Source of the DNA: Streptomyces sp. NBC_01723
Lineage (GTDB): Bacteria; Actinomycetota; Actinomycetes; Streptomycetales; Streptomycetaceae
DNA length: 64,000 nucleotides
Reading direction: 5' to 3'
Assembly: GCF_036246005.1 (NCBI RefSeq)
Contig: NZ_CP109171.1
Span: forward strand, 5,940,001 to 6,004,000
Made by a program: the position numbers and the translations under genes. Below the pieces are notes generated by a model. That model worked only from the letters and a program-made list of their open reading frames with translations, made no database searches and had not been told where the DNA came from. Each line of letters opens with the position of its first letter. Position 1 is the first letter of the stretch. This document shows, in pieces, positions 9,252-17,652 of the stretch.

Positions 9252-10157
9252 ATGACCGCTCATTCATCTCCTGACGGGCGCCTGGACCGGGCCCTGTCCA
9301 GCCTGCGCGGACTGTCGGTGGGCGACGCGCTGGGCTCCCAGTTCTTCGTGCCCGCGAACTATCCGCTGCTGAAGCGCCGCGAGCTGCCGCCCGGCATCTG
9401 GCAGTGGACGGACGACACGGAGATGGCCTGCTCCGTGGTCTCCGTCCTCGCCACCCACCAGCGCGTCGACCAGGACGCACTGGCCCTCTCCTTCGCCCAG
9501 CACCACGACTTCGACCGCGGCTACGGCCCCGCGGTCAACCGACTGCTGCGGCTGGTCCGCGAGGGCGGCGACTGGCGCGAGCTGGCCGCCGCCCTGTTCA
9601 ACGGCCAGGGCTCCTGGGGCAACGGCGCCGCGATGCGCATCGCCCCGCTGGGCGCCTGGTACGCGGACGATCCGGAACAGGCGACCCACCAGGCCGAGAT
9701 CTCCTCCTACCCCACGCATCAGCACCGCGAAGCCGTGGTCGGCGCCATGGCGGTCGCCGCGGCCGCCGCACTGGCCGCGGACCCGGCCGGACCGCCCAAG
9801 GCGCACGCGCTCCTCGACGGGGTGATCGCCCTGGTGCCGAAGAGCGCGGTGGGCGCCGGACTCCGGCGCGCCCGGGACATGCTGGACTACGGTGACGCGG
9901 CCACGGTCGCGGCTGTCCTCGGCTGCGGCAGGCGTACGACCGCGCACGACACGGTGCCCTTCGCCCTCTGGTCCGCCGCCCGCGCCCTCGGGGACTACGA
10001 AACGGCCTTCTGGACGACCGCCCAGGTCGGCGGGGACGTGGACACGACCTGCGCGATCGTGGGCGGAGTGATCGCGGCCGGCGAGGCGGGCACGCCCCCG
10101 GCCGAGTGGGCGGGGCGGGTCGAGGAGCTGCCCGAGTGGATGGCGGCCCGGTCCTAG
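9252..10157 (+). CDS. ADP-ribosylglycohydrolase (DraG/ARH) family protein
   Basis: Predicted to remove ADP-ribose from modified macromolecules or small ADP-ribosylated compounds, using a two-metal magnesium or manganese centre. The 301-residue protein has the family metal motifs: TDDTEM near residue 55, GNGAAMRIAPLG near 125, and GGDVDTTCAI near 262. All key acidic residues are present, so it should be active. It starts 12 bases after the phosphatase gene; a weak CAGGGCG is the only possible ribosome site. The downstream hairpin at 10164 closes the unit. The physiological substrate is unknown. Confidence 0.9.
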   Translation: MTAHSSPDGRLDRALSSLRGLSVGDALGSQFFVPANYPLLKRRELPPGIWQWTDDTEMACSVVSVLATHQRVDQDALALSFAQHHDFDRGYGPAVNRLLRLVREGGDWRELAAALFNGQGSWGNGAAMRIAPLGAWYADDPEQATHQAEISSYPTHQHREAVVGAMAVAAAAALAADPAGPPKAHALLDGVIALVPKSAVGAGLRRARDMLDYGDAATVAAVLGCGRRTTAHDTVPFALWSAARALGDYETAFWTTAQVGGDVDTTCAIVGGVIAAGEAGTPPAEWAGRVEELPEWMAARS

Positions 10158-10163
10158 TCGACT

Positions 10164-10197
10164 CCTCGCACACGGAGGGAACTCTCCGTGTGCGAGG
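10164..10197. terminator. Hairpin terminator between convergent genes
   Basis: 14-bp perfect stem (10164-10177 with 10184-10197) and 6-base loop, 7 bases after the glycohydrolase stop. The remaining 196 bases before the exporter's stop codon show nothing recognisable. Confidence 0.8.
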
Positions 10198-10393
10198 GGA
10201 ACTCTCCGTGACGGGTCGCGCGTTGTCGGGACATCCGCTGTGCGCGGTCCGGCCCCCGGACGGGGCCGGGAGATTCACGAGGGGGTGGGACATGGACGTG
10301 CTCGCGCTGCCGACCGCCGGACGCCGACGACGGGGCGGACGCCGGGAGGCGGCCCTGACGCCGCCCGATGCCCGCCCCCGCGCGACCATGCGG

Positions 10394-11941
10394 TCAGCCG
10401 ACCCCCGGACCCGCCGAGCCGGACAGGGCCTCCAGGTCGCTCTTGCGGACCCGGATCACCAGCCATGCCGTGGCCAGGGCGAGTACGGCCATCGCGGCGG
10501 CCGGGATGAAGGCCGCCGATATGCCCTGCGCCAGGACGTCGTGCCCCCACGGCGCCGGCAGCTGCTGCGTCTGGGCGAACTCGGCCTTCTGCTCCGGCGA
10601 GCCGTTGGCGAGGAAGTCCGGCACCTGCTTCTCGGCCTCGTCCCTGCTGGCCGTGCCGAAGACCGTGGTCAGGATGGCCAGGCCGATCGATCCGCCCACC
10701 TGCTGCATGGCGTTGAGCAGACCGGAGGCGGCGCCCGCTTCGTGCTGGGCGACCCCGGAGACCGCGGTCAGCGTCAGCGTCACGAAGTTCAGGCCCATGC
10801 CGAAGCCGAAGATCAGCATCGGCCCCAGCACGCCGCCGACATAGGAGCTGTCGGAGCTGATGAGGGCCTGCCAGCCGAGTCCCACCGCGGCGAGCGTCGA
10901 GCCCACGATCATGAACGGCTTGGGTCCGAGGACCGGCAGGAACCGCTGCGAGATGCCCGCGCCGAGCGCGATCACCACCGTGACCGGCAGGAAGGCCAGC
11001 CCCGCCTCGATGGGGGTGTAGCCCAGCACGTTCTGGACGAACAGCACGATGTAGAAGAACATGCCGAACATCGCCGCGGCCAGGCTGAGCATGATCACGT
11101 ACGTGCCCGAGCGGTTGCGGTCGGCGAACATCCGCAGCGGGGTGATCGGCTCCTTGGCCCGCGACTCGATGAACGCGAAGGACAGCAGCAGCACCACGGC
11201 CGCCACGAAGGAACCGATGGTCAGGCTGTCCCGCCAGCCGTCGTCCGCGGCGCGGATGAAGCCGTAGACGAGGGAGGCCATACCCGCCGTCGAGGTCACC
11301 GCCCCGGTGATGTCGAAGCGGCCGGAGTGCCGCTCGGACTCACTGATGTACATCGGGGTGAGCACCGCGATCAGCACGCCGATCGGCACGTTGACGAAGA
11401 GCACCCAACGCCAGTCCAGCCACTCGGTCAGCATGCCGCCGGCCAGCAGACCGATGGCGCCACCACCCGCGGACACGGCCGCGAAGACACCGAAGGCCCG
11501 GTTGCGTTCCGGGCCCTCGGGGAACGTGGTGGTTATGAGGGCGAGCGACGTGGGCGAGGCGATAGCGCCTCCCACACCTTGCAGGACGCGCGCCGCCAGC
11601 AGTTGCCAGGGTTCCTGGGCGAAGCCGCCGAGCAGCGAGGCGAAGGTGAACAGCAGGATGCCGGTCATGAAGACCCGGCGCCTGCCGAGGATGTCACCGG
11701 CTCGGCCACCGAGCAGGAGCAGGCCGCCGAAGGTGAGCGTGTAGGCGCTGACGACCCAGGTGAGGTCGGTTGTGCTGAACTTGAGCGCGTCTTGAATGTG
11801 CGGGAGTGCGATGTTCACAATCGTCGCGTCGAGTACCACCATGAGCTGGCAGGCCGCGATGACGGTGAGCGCGATGCCGGGATGCCCCTCCCGGCGGGCC
11901 GCTCCCGGCTTCTGGTCACGGATCAGAGATGAGGTTGTCAC
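10394..11941 (-). CDS. MFS multidrug exporter, DHA2 (EmrB/QacA) family
   Basis: Proton-coupled efflux pump of the 14-helix drug:H+ antiporter-2 type in the cytoplasmic membrane. The protein is 515 residues from the GTG at 11941, chosen because GGGGGA lies 7 bases upstream. Motif A (GGRAGDILGRRR) follows helix 2, and motif C-like glycines (GGGAIGLLAGG) lie in helix 5. LDATIVNIALP in helix 1 is the DHA2 signature D1. It diverges from a TetR regulator gene, and two identical palindromes fill the gap, so it is very likely repressed by that regulator and induced by its ligand. Substrate unknown. Confidence 0.93.
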   Translation of the reverse strand: MTTSSLIRDQKPGAARREGHPGIALTVIAACQLMVVLDATIVNIALPHIQDALKFSTTDLTWVVSAYTLTFGGLLLLGGRAGDILGRRRVFMTGILLFTFASLLGGFAQEPWQLLAARVLQGVGGAIASPTSLALITTTFPEGPERNRAFGVFAAVSAGGGAIGLLAGGMLTEWLDWRWVLFVNVPIGVLIAVLTPMYISESERHSGRFDITGAVTSTAGMASLVYGFIRAADDGWRDSLTIGSFVAAVVLLLSFAFIESRAKEPITPLRMFADRNRSGTYVIMLSLAAAMFGMFFYIVLFVQNVLGYTPIEAGLAFLPVTVVIALGAGISQRFLPVLGPKPFMIVGSTLAAVGLGWQALISSDSSYVGGVLGPMLIFGFGMGLNFVTLTLTAVSGVAQHEAGAASGLLNAMQQVGGSIGLAILTTVFGTASRDEAEKQVPDFLANGSPEQKAEFAQTQQLPAPWGHDVLAQGISAAFIPAAAMAVLALATAWLVIRVRKSDLEALSGSAGPGVG

Positions 11942-11964
11942 TGTGTGTCCCCCACGAATCACTT

Positions 11965-11984
11965 AGTGAACGCCCGCGTTCACT
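11965..11984. promoter_or_regulatory. TetR operator O1
   Basis: Perfect palindrome AGTGAACG-N4-CGTTCACT, identical in both arms to O2 48 bp away. It lies 24 bases upstream of the exporter start codon. Confidence 0.88.
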
Positions 11985-12012
11985 GTTGCGCCAACGTTAG
12001 TGACTCGCGGAC

Positions 12013-12032
12013 AGTGAACGCAACCGTTCACT
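12013..12032. promoter_or_regulatory. TetR operator O2
   Basis: Second perfect AGTGAACG-N4-CGTTCACT palindrome, 95 bases upstream of the tetR-type start. One site faces each divergent gene, the usual layout for joint control of exporter and regulator. Confidence 0.88.
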
Positions 12033-12126
12033 TGTGGCGTCGTCGTGTGTCCCGTCCCCCTTGTGGCCGCGCGGCGCTTCCCCCGCCCCCGAAAACCGCT
12101 GCACTCGCTTACTGGAGACCCGCGAC

Positions 12127-12747
12127 ATGGTTGCTTCGAACTGGGCGGCCGCCTCTGCCCAGACGTCCTCGCGGCGGCGTGGAGCCGTCCTCGAACGCGC
12201 GATCCTCGACGCCGCGCTGGAGCAACTCGGCACCGTCGGCTGGAATGGCCTCACGATGGAGGGTGTCGCCGCCGGCGCCCAGACCGGCAAGGCGGCGGTC
12301 TACCGGCGCTGGCCGTCCAAGGAGGACCTCGTCGCCGACGCGCTGCGGTCCGGGCTGCCGCGCTTCGACACGGTGCCCGACCTCGGAAGCGTGCGCGAGG
12401 ACCTGCTGGCGCTGTGTCGCAGGGCGCGCGACGCGATGTACTCCCGGCCGGGGTTCGCCCTTCGCTCGGTCATTCACGAATGCGACAGCGCACAGGCCGA
12501 GCGCTTCCACACGGTGATCTTCAAGGGCGTGGTCGAGCCAACGCTCGAGATGCTCCGCGAGGTAATCAACCGTGGAATAGAGCGGGGAGAGGTCAGGCGC
12601 GACGCGGCCAACGGATACGTCTTCGACGCCATCCCGGCGATGATGATGTACCGATCCAAGATTTGTGCAAGTGAATGGCCGGACCTGGAGCTGGAGGAAA
12701 TGATCGACCAGTTGATGGTCCCGCTGCTGCGGCCCGACGGCGCCTGA
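12127..12747 (+). CDS. TetR-family repressor of the divergent exporter
   Basis: 206-residue ligand-responsive repressor. The N-terminal HTH (about 25-65) reads AILDAALEQLGTVGWNGLTMEGVA then TGKAAVYRRWPSKEDLV, the standard TetR_N pattern. The C-terminal ligand and dimerisation domain resembles the TetR_C_16-like group. The ATG at 12127 is preceded by TGGAGA about 9 bases upstream; in-frame sequence back to 12034 lacks family similarity and overlaps operator O2. Divergent placement, with twin palindromes between, makes the exporter its clear target along with itself. The ligand is unknown. Confidence 0.92.
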   Translation: MVASNWAAASAQTSSRRRGAVLERAILDAALEQLGTVGWNGLTMEGVAAGAQTGKAAVYRRWPSKEDLVADALRSGLPRFDTVPDLGSVREDLLALCRRARDAMYSRPGFALRSVIHECDSAQAERFHTVIFKGVVEPTLEMLREVINRGIERGEVRRDAANGYVFDAIPAMMMYRSKICASEWPDLELEEMIDQLMVPLLRPDGA

Positions 12748-12828
12748 TCCTCGCCGTGGAGGGCCCCGGGCCCGTTTGGGGAACCGGGGTGTCGCCGGTG
12801 GTTCCCAGCGGCGTACGCTAGGTGCGCC

Positions 12829-13530
12829 ATGCCGTACGAACCACCCACTCACACCGTCGAGCGCTCCCTTCGCGCCACGACCGGAGCGAAGATCATTGCC
12901 GGTGTCGACGAGGTGGGGCGCGGTGCGTGGGCCGGTCCCGTGACCGTCTGCGCCGCGATCACCGGACTGCGCCGGCCCCCGGCCGGTCTCACCGACTCCA
13001 AGCTGCTCACCATCAAGCGACGCACCGAACTCGCCGTCGAGTTGCGGACCTGGGTCACCTCCTACGCCCTGGGGCACGCCTCTCCCGAGGAGATCGACGC
13101 CATGGGGATGACCGCCGCGCTGCGACTGGCGGCGGTACGCGCCCTGGAGACCCTGCCGGTCCGCCCCGACGCCGTCATCCTCGACGGCAAGCACGACTAT
13201 CTCGGGGCGCCTTGGCGGGTCCGTACGGTGATCAAGGGTGACCAGTCCTGTGTGGCCGTTGCCGCGGCTTCGGTCCTGGCCAAGGTCCAGCGCGACAAAA
13301 TGATGGCCGAACTGGGCATCGACCATGCAGACTTCGCCTTCGCGGACAACGCCGGGTATCCGTCACCCGTGCACCGGGCCGCGCTGGAGGAGCGGGGGCC
13401 CACCCCGTACCACCGGTTGTCGTGGGCGTATCTTGATGCGCTGCCCCAGTGGCGGCATCTCAAGAAGGTCCGCAGTTGGGTGGAGGGAAGCGTTCCGGAA
13501 ATCGAGGGTCAGCTCGGATTCGATTTCTGA
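12829..13530 (+). CDS. rnhB: Ribonuclease HII
   Basis: Removes RNA, including single ribonucleotides, from DNA-RNA duplexes. 233 residues, close to family length. The catalytic set is visible: GVDEVGRG (Asp27, Glu28) at the N-terminus, DSK, ILDGK with a third acidic residue near 121, and the SVLAKVQRD segment typical of the HII type, followed by GYPS..H. The start has no Shine-Dalgarno sequence. TACGCTAGGT lies 6-14 bases before the ATG, so the leader is at most a few bases. Transcribed alone, downstream of the tetR-type gene by 81 bases. Confidence 0.95.
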   Translation: MPYEPPTHTVERSLRATTGAKIIAGVDEVGRGAWAGPVTVCAAITGLRRPPAGLTDSKLLTIKRRTELAVELRTWVTSYALGHASPEEIDAMGMTAALRLAAVRALETLPVRPDAVILDGKHDYLGAPWRVRTVIKGDQSCVAVAAASVLAKVQRDKMMAELGIDHADFAFADNAGYPSPVHRAALEERGPTPYHRLSWAYLDALPQWRHLKKVRSWVEGSVPEIEGQLGFDF

Positions 13531-13598
13531 CGGTTCCGCTCGCAGGCATGTGCCACCCGCCGACGCGAGCCGCACCAACGTTTGATAAATATCAGCTC

Positions 13599-14267
13599 AT
13601 GCCTCTCATTCCCGAGGAGCCTCAGATTCACGAGAAGGCCCAGGGTCCCCGCGCCACTCCGGCCAGCGGCCGCACCGCGTCGACCCCTCGCCCCGTACCC
13701 GGCCCCCGTCCCGCGGCCCCGCCGCGCCCCGGTCGTCCCGGCCCGGTGCGGCCGACCGCGCCGGCGCAACGCGCGCCACGCGACACGACCACCACCAAGC
13801 CCGGACCCCCGGGTCCGGCAGCCCCGGCCGCTCCGGCCGCCCAAGCCGCTCCGGCGGCGAACGCGGCCACCGTCGCGGCCCCGCAGATCCAGCTGATCCC
13901 GGCCACCCCCGACGGCGCGCTCGACGCCGCCGAAGAGGCCGTGGACCTGCTGCTGGACTCGGGTCGTACCCCCGGTGACGTGCTGGTGCTCACCACCGGC
14001 GAACCGCACCCGTGGGCCGCCCACGAACTGTCCTTCGGCGACGCCGCCTACTGGGCGCAGCACGACGCGGGCGACGACGTCTTCTACGCGGACGCCGCCG
14101 TCGCGGAGCGTGCGGCCTCGCGGGCCGTGGTCGTGGTCGCGGTCAACGGCGGCCCCGAAGCGGCTGCCGCCCGTGCCCTCGGCGTGGCCCACTCCCGGGC
14201 CGGTGCCCTGATGATCGTCTGCGGGGACCCGCAGCGGATCAACTCGGTGCTGGGCGCGGGCGTCTGA
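13599..14267 (+). CDS. Pro/Ala-rich protein ending in a degenerate SF1 helicase-like C-terminal domain
   Basis: 222 residues. Residues 1-95 are low-complexity Pro/Ala/Arg linker. Residues about 100-222 resemble the C-terminal segment of UvrD/RecD-like superfamily 1 helicases: a VLVLTTGE strand, DDVFYAD, a VVVVAVNG strand, and VAHSRAGALMIVCGDP, which matches motif VI and the last beta-strand. The motor domain with Walker A is absent, so it cannot be a helicase; it could be an adaptor or an eroded relative. The start has no Shine-Dalgarno sequence. TAAATA (13586-13591) lies 7 bases before the ATG and fits a leaderless message. The domain call is inference from pattern; the open frame itself is solid. 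Confidence 0.7.
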   Translation: MPLIPEEPQIHEKAQGPRATPASGRTASTPRPVPGPRPAAPPRPGRPGPVRPTAPAQRAPRDTTTTKPGPPGPAAPAAPAAQAAPAANAATVAAPQIQLIPATPDGALDAAEEAVDLLLDSGRTPGDVLVLTTGEPHPWAAHELSFGDAAYWAQHDAGDDVFYADAAVAERAASRAVVVVAVNGGPEAAAARALGVAHSRAGALMIVCGDPQRINSVLGAGV

Positions 14268-14274
14268 GCCGTTT

Positions 14275-14290
14275 CCGCCGCGTGCGGCGG
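14275..14290. terminator. Short GC hairpin between convergent genes
   Basis: 6-bp perfect stem CCGCCG/CGGCGG with a 4-base loop, 8 bases past the stop of the upstream gene. The rest of 14291-14469 shows nothing clear. Confidence 0.4.
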
Positions 14291-14469
14291 ACGTGGGTCA
14301 GGGGTACTGGCACGGTGGTCGCTGCGGCGTGCGCCTGTGCTTCCGCCCCTGGGCCGACCAGGGTTGCATCGGTGCGGACCGCCGTGGTGTGCCTGCTCGG
14401 CGCACCGCGGCGGTAACACCGCGGTGGGACCCCCGCGCCCGCCGAAGCGCCGTGGTGTGTCCGTGGCGC

Positions 14470-15084
14470 TCAGCGAGCCGCCGCGCGGCGCAGAACCTCC
14501 GAGGCGACACCGCCTGTGCGAGGTGGCGGGGGAGGCGTCTCCGACGTGGCGAAGGGCTCCGGCGCCGACGCGGCGTTGGGCCGGCGCCCGCCGCGGCCCT
14601 CGCCGAGGACCTGCCACCCGTCCCGGGTCAGCGTGATGTACGCGCCGCAGCGCAGCCCGTGCAATGTACAGGCGTCCCGCAGCCCCCACATCCACGCACC
14701 GTCCTCCTCCGTCCAACGCGCGTCGCCGTCACGGCAGTAGAGCAGCACGGCGGTGCGCACCGGTGCGCGGCGCCGCAGATCGTGCGGGATGACGCGGCGC
14801 AACTGCGAGAGCAGCGCGTTGCGGAACATCCAGCCGTCCGCCGGTGACCGGCGACTGGTGAACGAGGCACTGGCGCGCAGCCGTTCGTCCGGATCGAGTA
14901 CGGCCACGATCGCGGTCGCCGGCCTGGGGCGGTGCCGCGAGTGGAGGCCGCTGACGACCTCCCGCGGATTGCGCAGCAGCGGAATTCCGGCGGCGGCCCA
15001 CTCCGCCGGTTCGAGCAGGCGAGTGGCGGAAGCGGCGGACGAGGAAAACGAGGCGGCGGAGGACGGAGCGAATCCGAAGGTCAC
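14470..15084 (-). CDS. Uncharacterised protein, possibly RadC/JAB-like fold without metal ligands
   Basis: 204 residues, not recognised with confidence. The GTG start at 15084 follows a good GGGAGGAAC ribosome site. The order of segments (an ATAIVAVLD strand, a VRTAVLLYCRDGDARWTEED strand-helix, then LRDACTLHGLRCGAYITLTRDGWQVL) recalls the RadC/JAB core, but the HxH and Asp metal ligands are missing. The C-terminus is a Pro-rich tail. It lies downstream of recQ on the same strand, with a 249-bp gap holding a possible promoter (TATAGG near 15268-15273). A role near DNA repair is only suggested by position. Confidence 0.6.
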   Translation of the reverse strand: MTFGFAPSSAASFSSSAASATRLLEPAEWAAAGIPLLRNPREVVSGLHSRHRPRPATAIVAVLDPDERLRASASFTSRRSPADGWMFRNALLSQLRRVIPHDLRRRAPVRTAVLLYCRDGDARWTEEDGAWMWGLRDACTLHGLRCGAYITLTRDGWQVLGEGRGGRRPNAASAPEPFATSETPPPPPRTGGVASEVLRRAAAR

Positions 15085-15333
15085 GTTCCTCCCTTCGGCT
15101 ACGCGCCCACACTGCGGGCAGGGGTCGGATTCGGGGAGCGCGCACCGCAGTGAAGCCCTGCCGGATCACGGCCGGGCCGTGCGGGGAGCGGACTTCAATT
15201 CTTCCTGTCGAACTTGGATGCGGCAACGAGCAATTGGGACCGACGACCGTTATCTGCTGATGCGCGTCCTATATCCCTACCCGGAGTGCCGCGGGGTGAC
15301 GCCTGGGACGCGGCAGGCGCGCGGCGCGCGCGA

Positions 15334-17499
15334 TCACCCCTGCACCGCCAGGACGAGCGGCAGCACCCCTTGGGCGCCGGCGCGGCGGAGCAGCCGGGCG
15401 GCCACCGCGAGGGTCCAGCCGGTCTCGGTGCAGTCGTCCACGAGGAGAACCGGGCCGTCCAGCCCGCTGAGGGTCGTGGCGAGGGCGGGCGGCACCGTCA
15501 GCGCACCGTCCAGCGCCTTGAGCCGCTGCGCGCTGTTGCTGCGGGAGCCGCCGGGCGCCTCCCCCGTGTACTCGACCGAACCGAGCAGCGGCAGCCTGCC
15601 GATCTCGGCGATGCGGGTACCGAGGGAGTGGATCAGCTGAGGCCGCGTGCGTGAGGAGACGGTCACCACGCCGCCGGGCCGTGGCTGGGCGTCGGCCGCG
15701 CCCGAGGCCCAGCCGCCGGGCCCCTTCGCCCAGTCGGCCAGCACCGTCACGACGGCCTGGGCGACATCGTCCGGCACCGGGCCGTCCGGCGCCTGGGCCG
15801 CGAGCATCGGCCGCAGCCGGTTGCCCCAGCCGATGTCGGACAGCCGGCCCAGTGCCCTGCCCGGCGCCGCCTGCTCCGCCGCCGGAATCCGGCCCTTCAG
15901 ATCGACGCCGATCGCCGGAAGCCCCGTCGGCCACATACGGCGCGGCTCCACCTCGACGCCGGCCCGCCCCAGGTCGACCCGCGCGGCGTCGAGGGAGTCG
16001 GAGGAGGTGTCGGCGGTGAAACGCGGGCCCGCGCAGTTGTCGCACTGGCCGCAGGGCTTCGCGCCCTCGTCGTCCAACTGTCGTTGCAGGAACTCCATCC
16101 GGCACTCGGTCGTCGCGGCGTAGTCGCGCATCGACTGCTGCTCGGCCTTGCGCTGGCGCGCGACCCAGTCGTAGCGCTCCGCGTCGTACGTCCAGGGCTG
16201 TCCGGTCGCGATCCAGCCCCCCTTGACCCGCTTGACCGCTCCGTCCACGTCGAGGACCTTCAGCATGGTCTCCAGGCGGGAACGGCGCAGTTCCACCAGC
16301 GGCTCCAACGCGGGCAGCGACAGCGGACGCTCCGCGCGCGCGAGGACGTCGAGCGTGCGGCGCACCAGATCCTCCGACGGGAAGGCCAGCGAGGCGAAGT
16401 ACTGCCAGATCGCCTCGTCCTCCTTCCCGGGCAGCAGGAGCACCTCGGCGTGCTCGACACCGCGCCCCGCGCGACCGACCTGCTGGTAGTACGCGATGGG
16501 GGAGGACGGCGAACCCAGGTGCACCACGAAACCCAGGTCGGGCTTGTCGAAGCCCATGCCGAGCGCCGAGGTGGCCACCAGCGCCTTGACCCGGTTGGCG
16601 AGCAGGTCGTCCTCGGCCTGTTGCCGGTCCGCGTTCTCGGTCTTGCCGGTGTAGGAGGCGACGGTGTGGCCGCGCTGCCGCAGGAAGGCGGTGACCTCCT
16701 CGGCGGCGGCCACGGTGAGCGTGTAGATGATGCCGGAACCCGGGAGCCGGTCGAGGTGGTCGGCGAGCCAGGCCATCCGGTGCGCGGCGTCGGACAGCCG
16801 CAGCACCCCCAGACTGAGGCTCTCCCGGTCCAGCGGACCGCGCAGCACCAGGGCGTCGGACGTGCCACCCGTGCCGAGCTGCTCCGCCACGTCGGCGGTC
16901 ACCCGCGCGTTGGCCGTGGCCGTGGTCGCCAGGACGGGGACACCGGGCGGGAGGTCGGTGAGCATGGTGCGCAGCCGCCGGTAGTCGGGGCGGAAGTCGT
17001 GGCCCCAGTCGGAGATGCAGTGGGCCTCGTCCACCACGAGCAGTCCGGTCGCGGCGGAGAGCTTGGGCAGTACCTGGTCGCGGAAGTCCGGGTTGTTGAG
17101 CCGCTCGGGACTCACCAGCAGCACGTCGACCTCGCCCGCCGCGATCTCGTCCTGGACGGTGTCCCACTCCTCGGTGTTGGAGGAGTTGATGGTCCGGGCG
17201 CGGATGCCGGCCCGGGCCGCGGCCTCGACCTGGTTGCGCATCAGCGCGAGCAGTGGGGAGACGATCACCGTGGGCCCGGCGCCCCGGTCACGGAGCAGAG
17301 CGGTCGCCACGAAGTACACCGCGGACTTGCCCCACCCCGTGCGCTGGACCACCAGGGCCCGGCGTCGCTCGGCGACCAGCGCCTCGATCGCCCGCCACTG
17401 GTCCTCCCGCAGCCGGGCGCCGCAGGAGGTGTCCCCGACGAGACGGGCGAGGACCGCGTCGGCCGCTGTCCGCAGATCCGCGTTGTTCGTGTGCTCCAT
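15334..17499 (-). CDS. recQ: RecQ-family DNA helicase fused to a phosphoribosyltransferase-like domain
   Basis: 721 residues. The helicase half has Walker A GWGKS (55-59), DEAH (157-160), the aromatic-rich HCISDWGHDFR loop specific to RecQ, motif VI QVGRAGRG, and a zinc-binding cysteine set (TECR... CGQCDNC). The last 200 residues lack an HRDC domain. They instead carry a type I PRTase-like PRPP-loop, VLLVDDCTETGWT, as in ComF-type proteins. Such fusions are known in actinobacteria, but their chemistry is not established. I chose the ATG at 17499: TTGTAT lies 7 bases upstream and fits a leaderless start; an ATG at 17508 would overlap that -10. Divergent from the DUF4192 gene. Confidence 0.9.
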   Translation of the reverse strand: MEHTNNADLRTAADAVLARLVGDTSCGARLREDQWRAIEALVAERRRALVVQRTGWGKSAVYFVATALLRDRGAGPTVIVSPLLALMRNQVEAAARAGIRARTINSSNTEEWDTVQDEIAAGEVDVLLVSPERLNNPDFRDQVLPKLSAATGLLVVDEAHCISDWGHDFRPDYRRLRTMLTDLPPGVPVLATTATANARVTADVAEQLGTGGTSDALVLRGPLDRESLSLGVLRLSDAAHRMAWLADHLDRLPGSGIIYTLTVAAAEEVTAFLRQRGHTVASYTGKTENADRQQAEDDLLANRVKALVATSALGMGFDKPDLGFVVHLGSPSSPIAYYQQVGRAGRGVEHAEVLLLPGKEDEAIWQYFASLAFPSEDLVRRTLDVLARAERPLSLPALEPLVELRRSRLETMLKVLDVDGAVKRVKGGWIATGQPWTYDAERYDWVARQRKAEQQSMRDYAATTECRMEFLQRQLDDEGAKPCGQCDNCAGPRFTADTSSDSLDAARVDLGRAGVEVEPRRMWPTGLPAIGVDLKGRIPAAEQAAPGRALGRLSDIGWGNRLRPMLAAQAPDGPVPDDVAQAVVTVLADWAKGPGGWASGAADAQPRPGGVVTVSSRTRPQLIHSLGTRIAEIGRLPLLGSVEYTGEAPGGSRSNSAQRLKALDGALTVPPALATTLSGLDGPVLLVDDCTETGWTLAVAARLLRRAGAQGVLPLVLAVQG

Positions 17500-17603
17500 G
17501 CGTTCCATACAACAGGACGGGACCGACAAGCGGGCGAGCTGTGGACGGGAGGACGGTGCCGAAGCCGGCTCGACGTCCGAGGATGACGTGTCCCTGATTG
17601 AAG

Positions 17604-17612
17604 TTATCCACA
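17604..17612 (+). promoter_or_regulatory. Isolated DnaA-box-like nonamer
   Basis: TTATCCACA, an exact match to the classical DnaA box, in the 153-bp divergent gap between recQ and the DUF4192 gene. A weaker inverted match (TGTGGACGG) lies near 17540. No box cluster or AT-rich unwinding element is present, so this is not an origin; it may be a regulatory or titration site or chance. Confidence 0.35.
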
Positions 17613-17652
17613 GGGCAAAGCGGAACATCTCGATCCGCGAGATCGTCGGGTC

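Noticed and set aside
15269..17167. Second minus-strand frame of 632 codons overlapping recQ
   Set aside because: Arg/Gly/Ala-rich shadow frame; the helicase motifs lie in the other frame.
17530..17652. Replication origin
   Set aside because: Only one exact DnaA box, no AT-rich region and no dnaA/dnaN neighbours.
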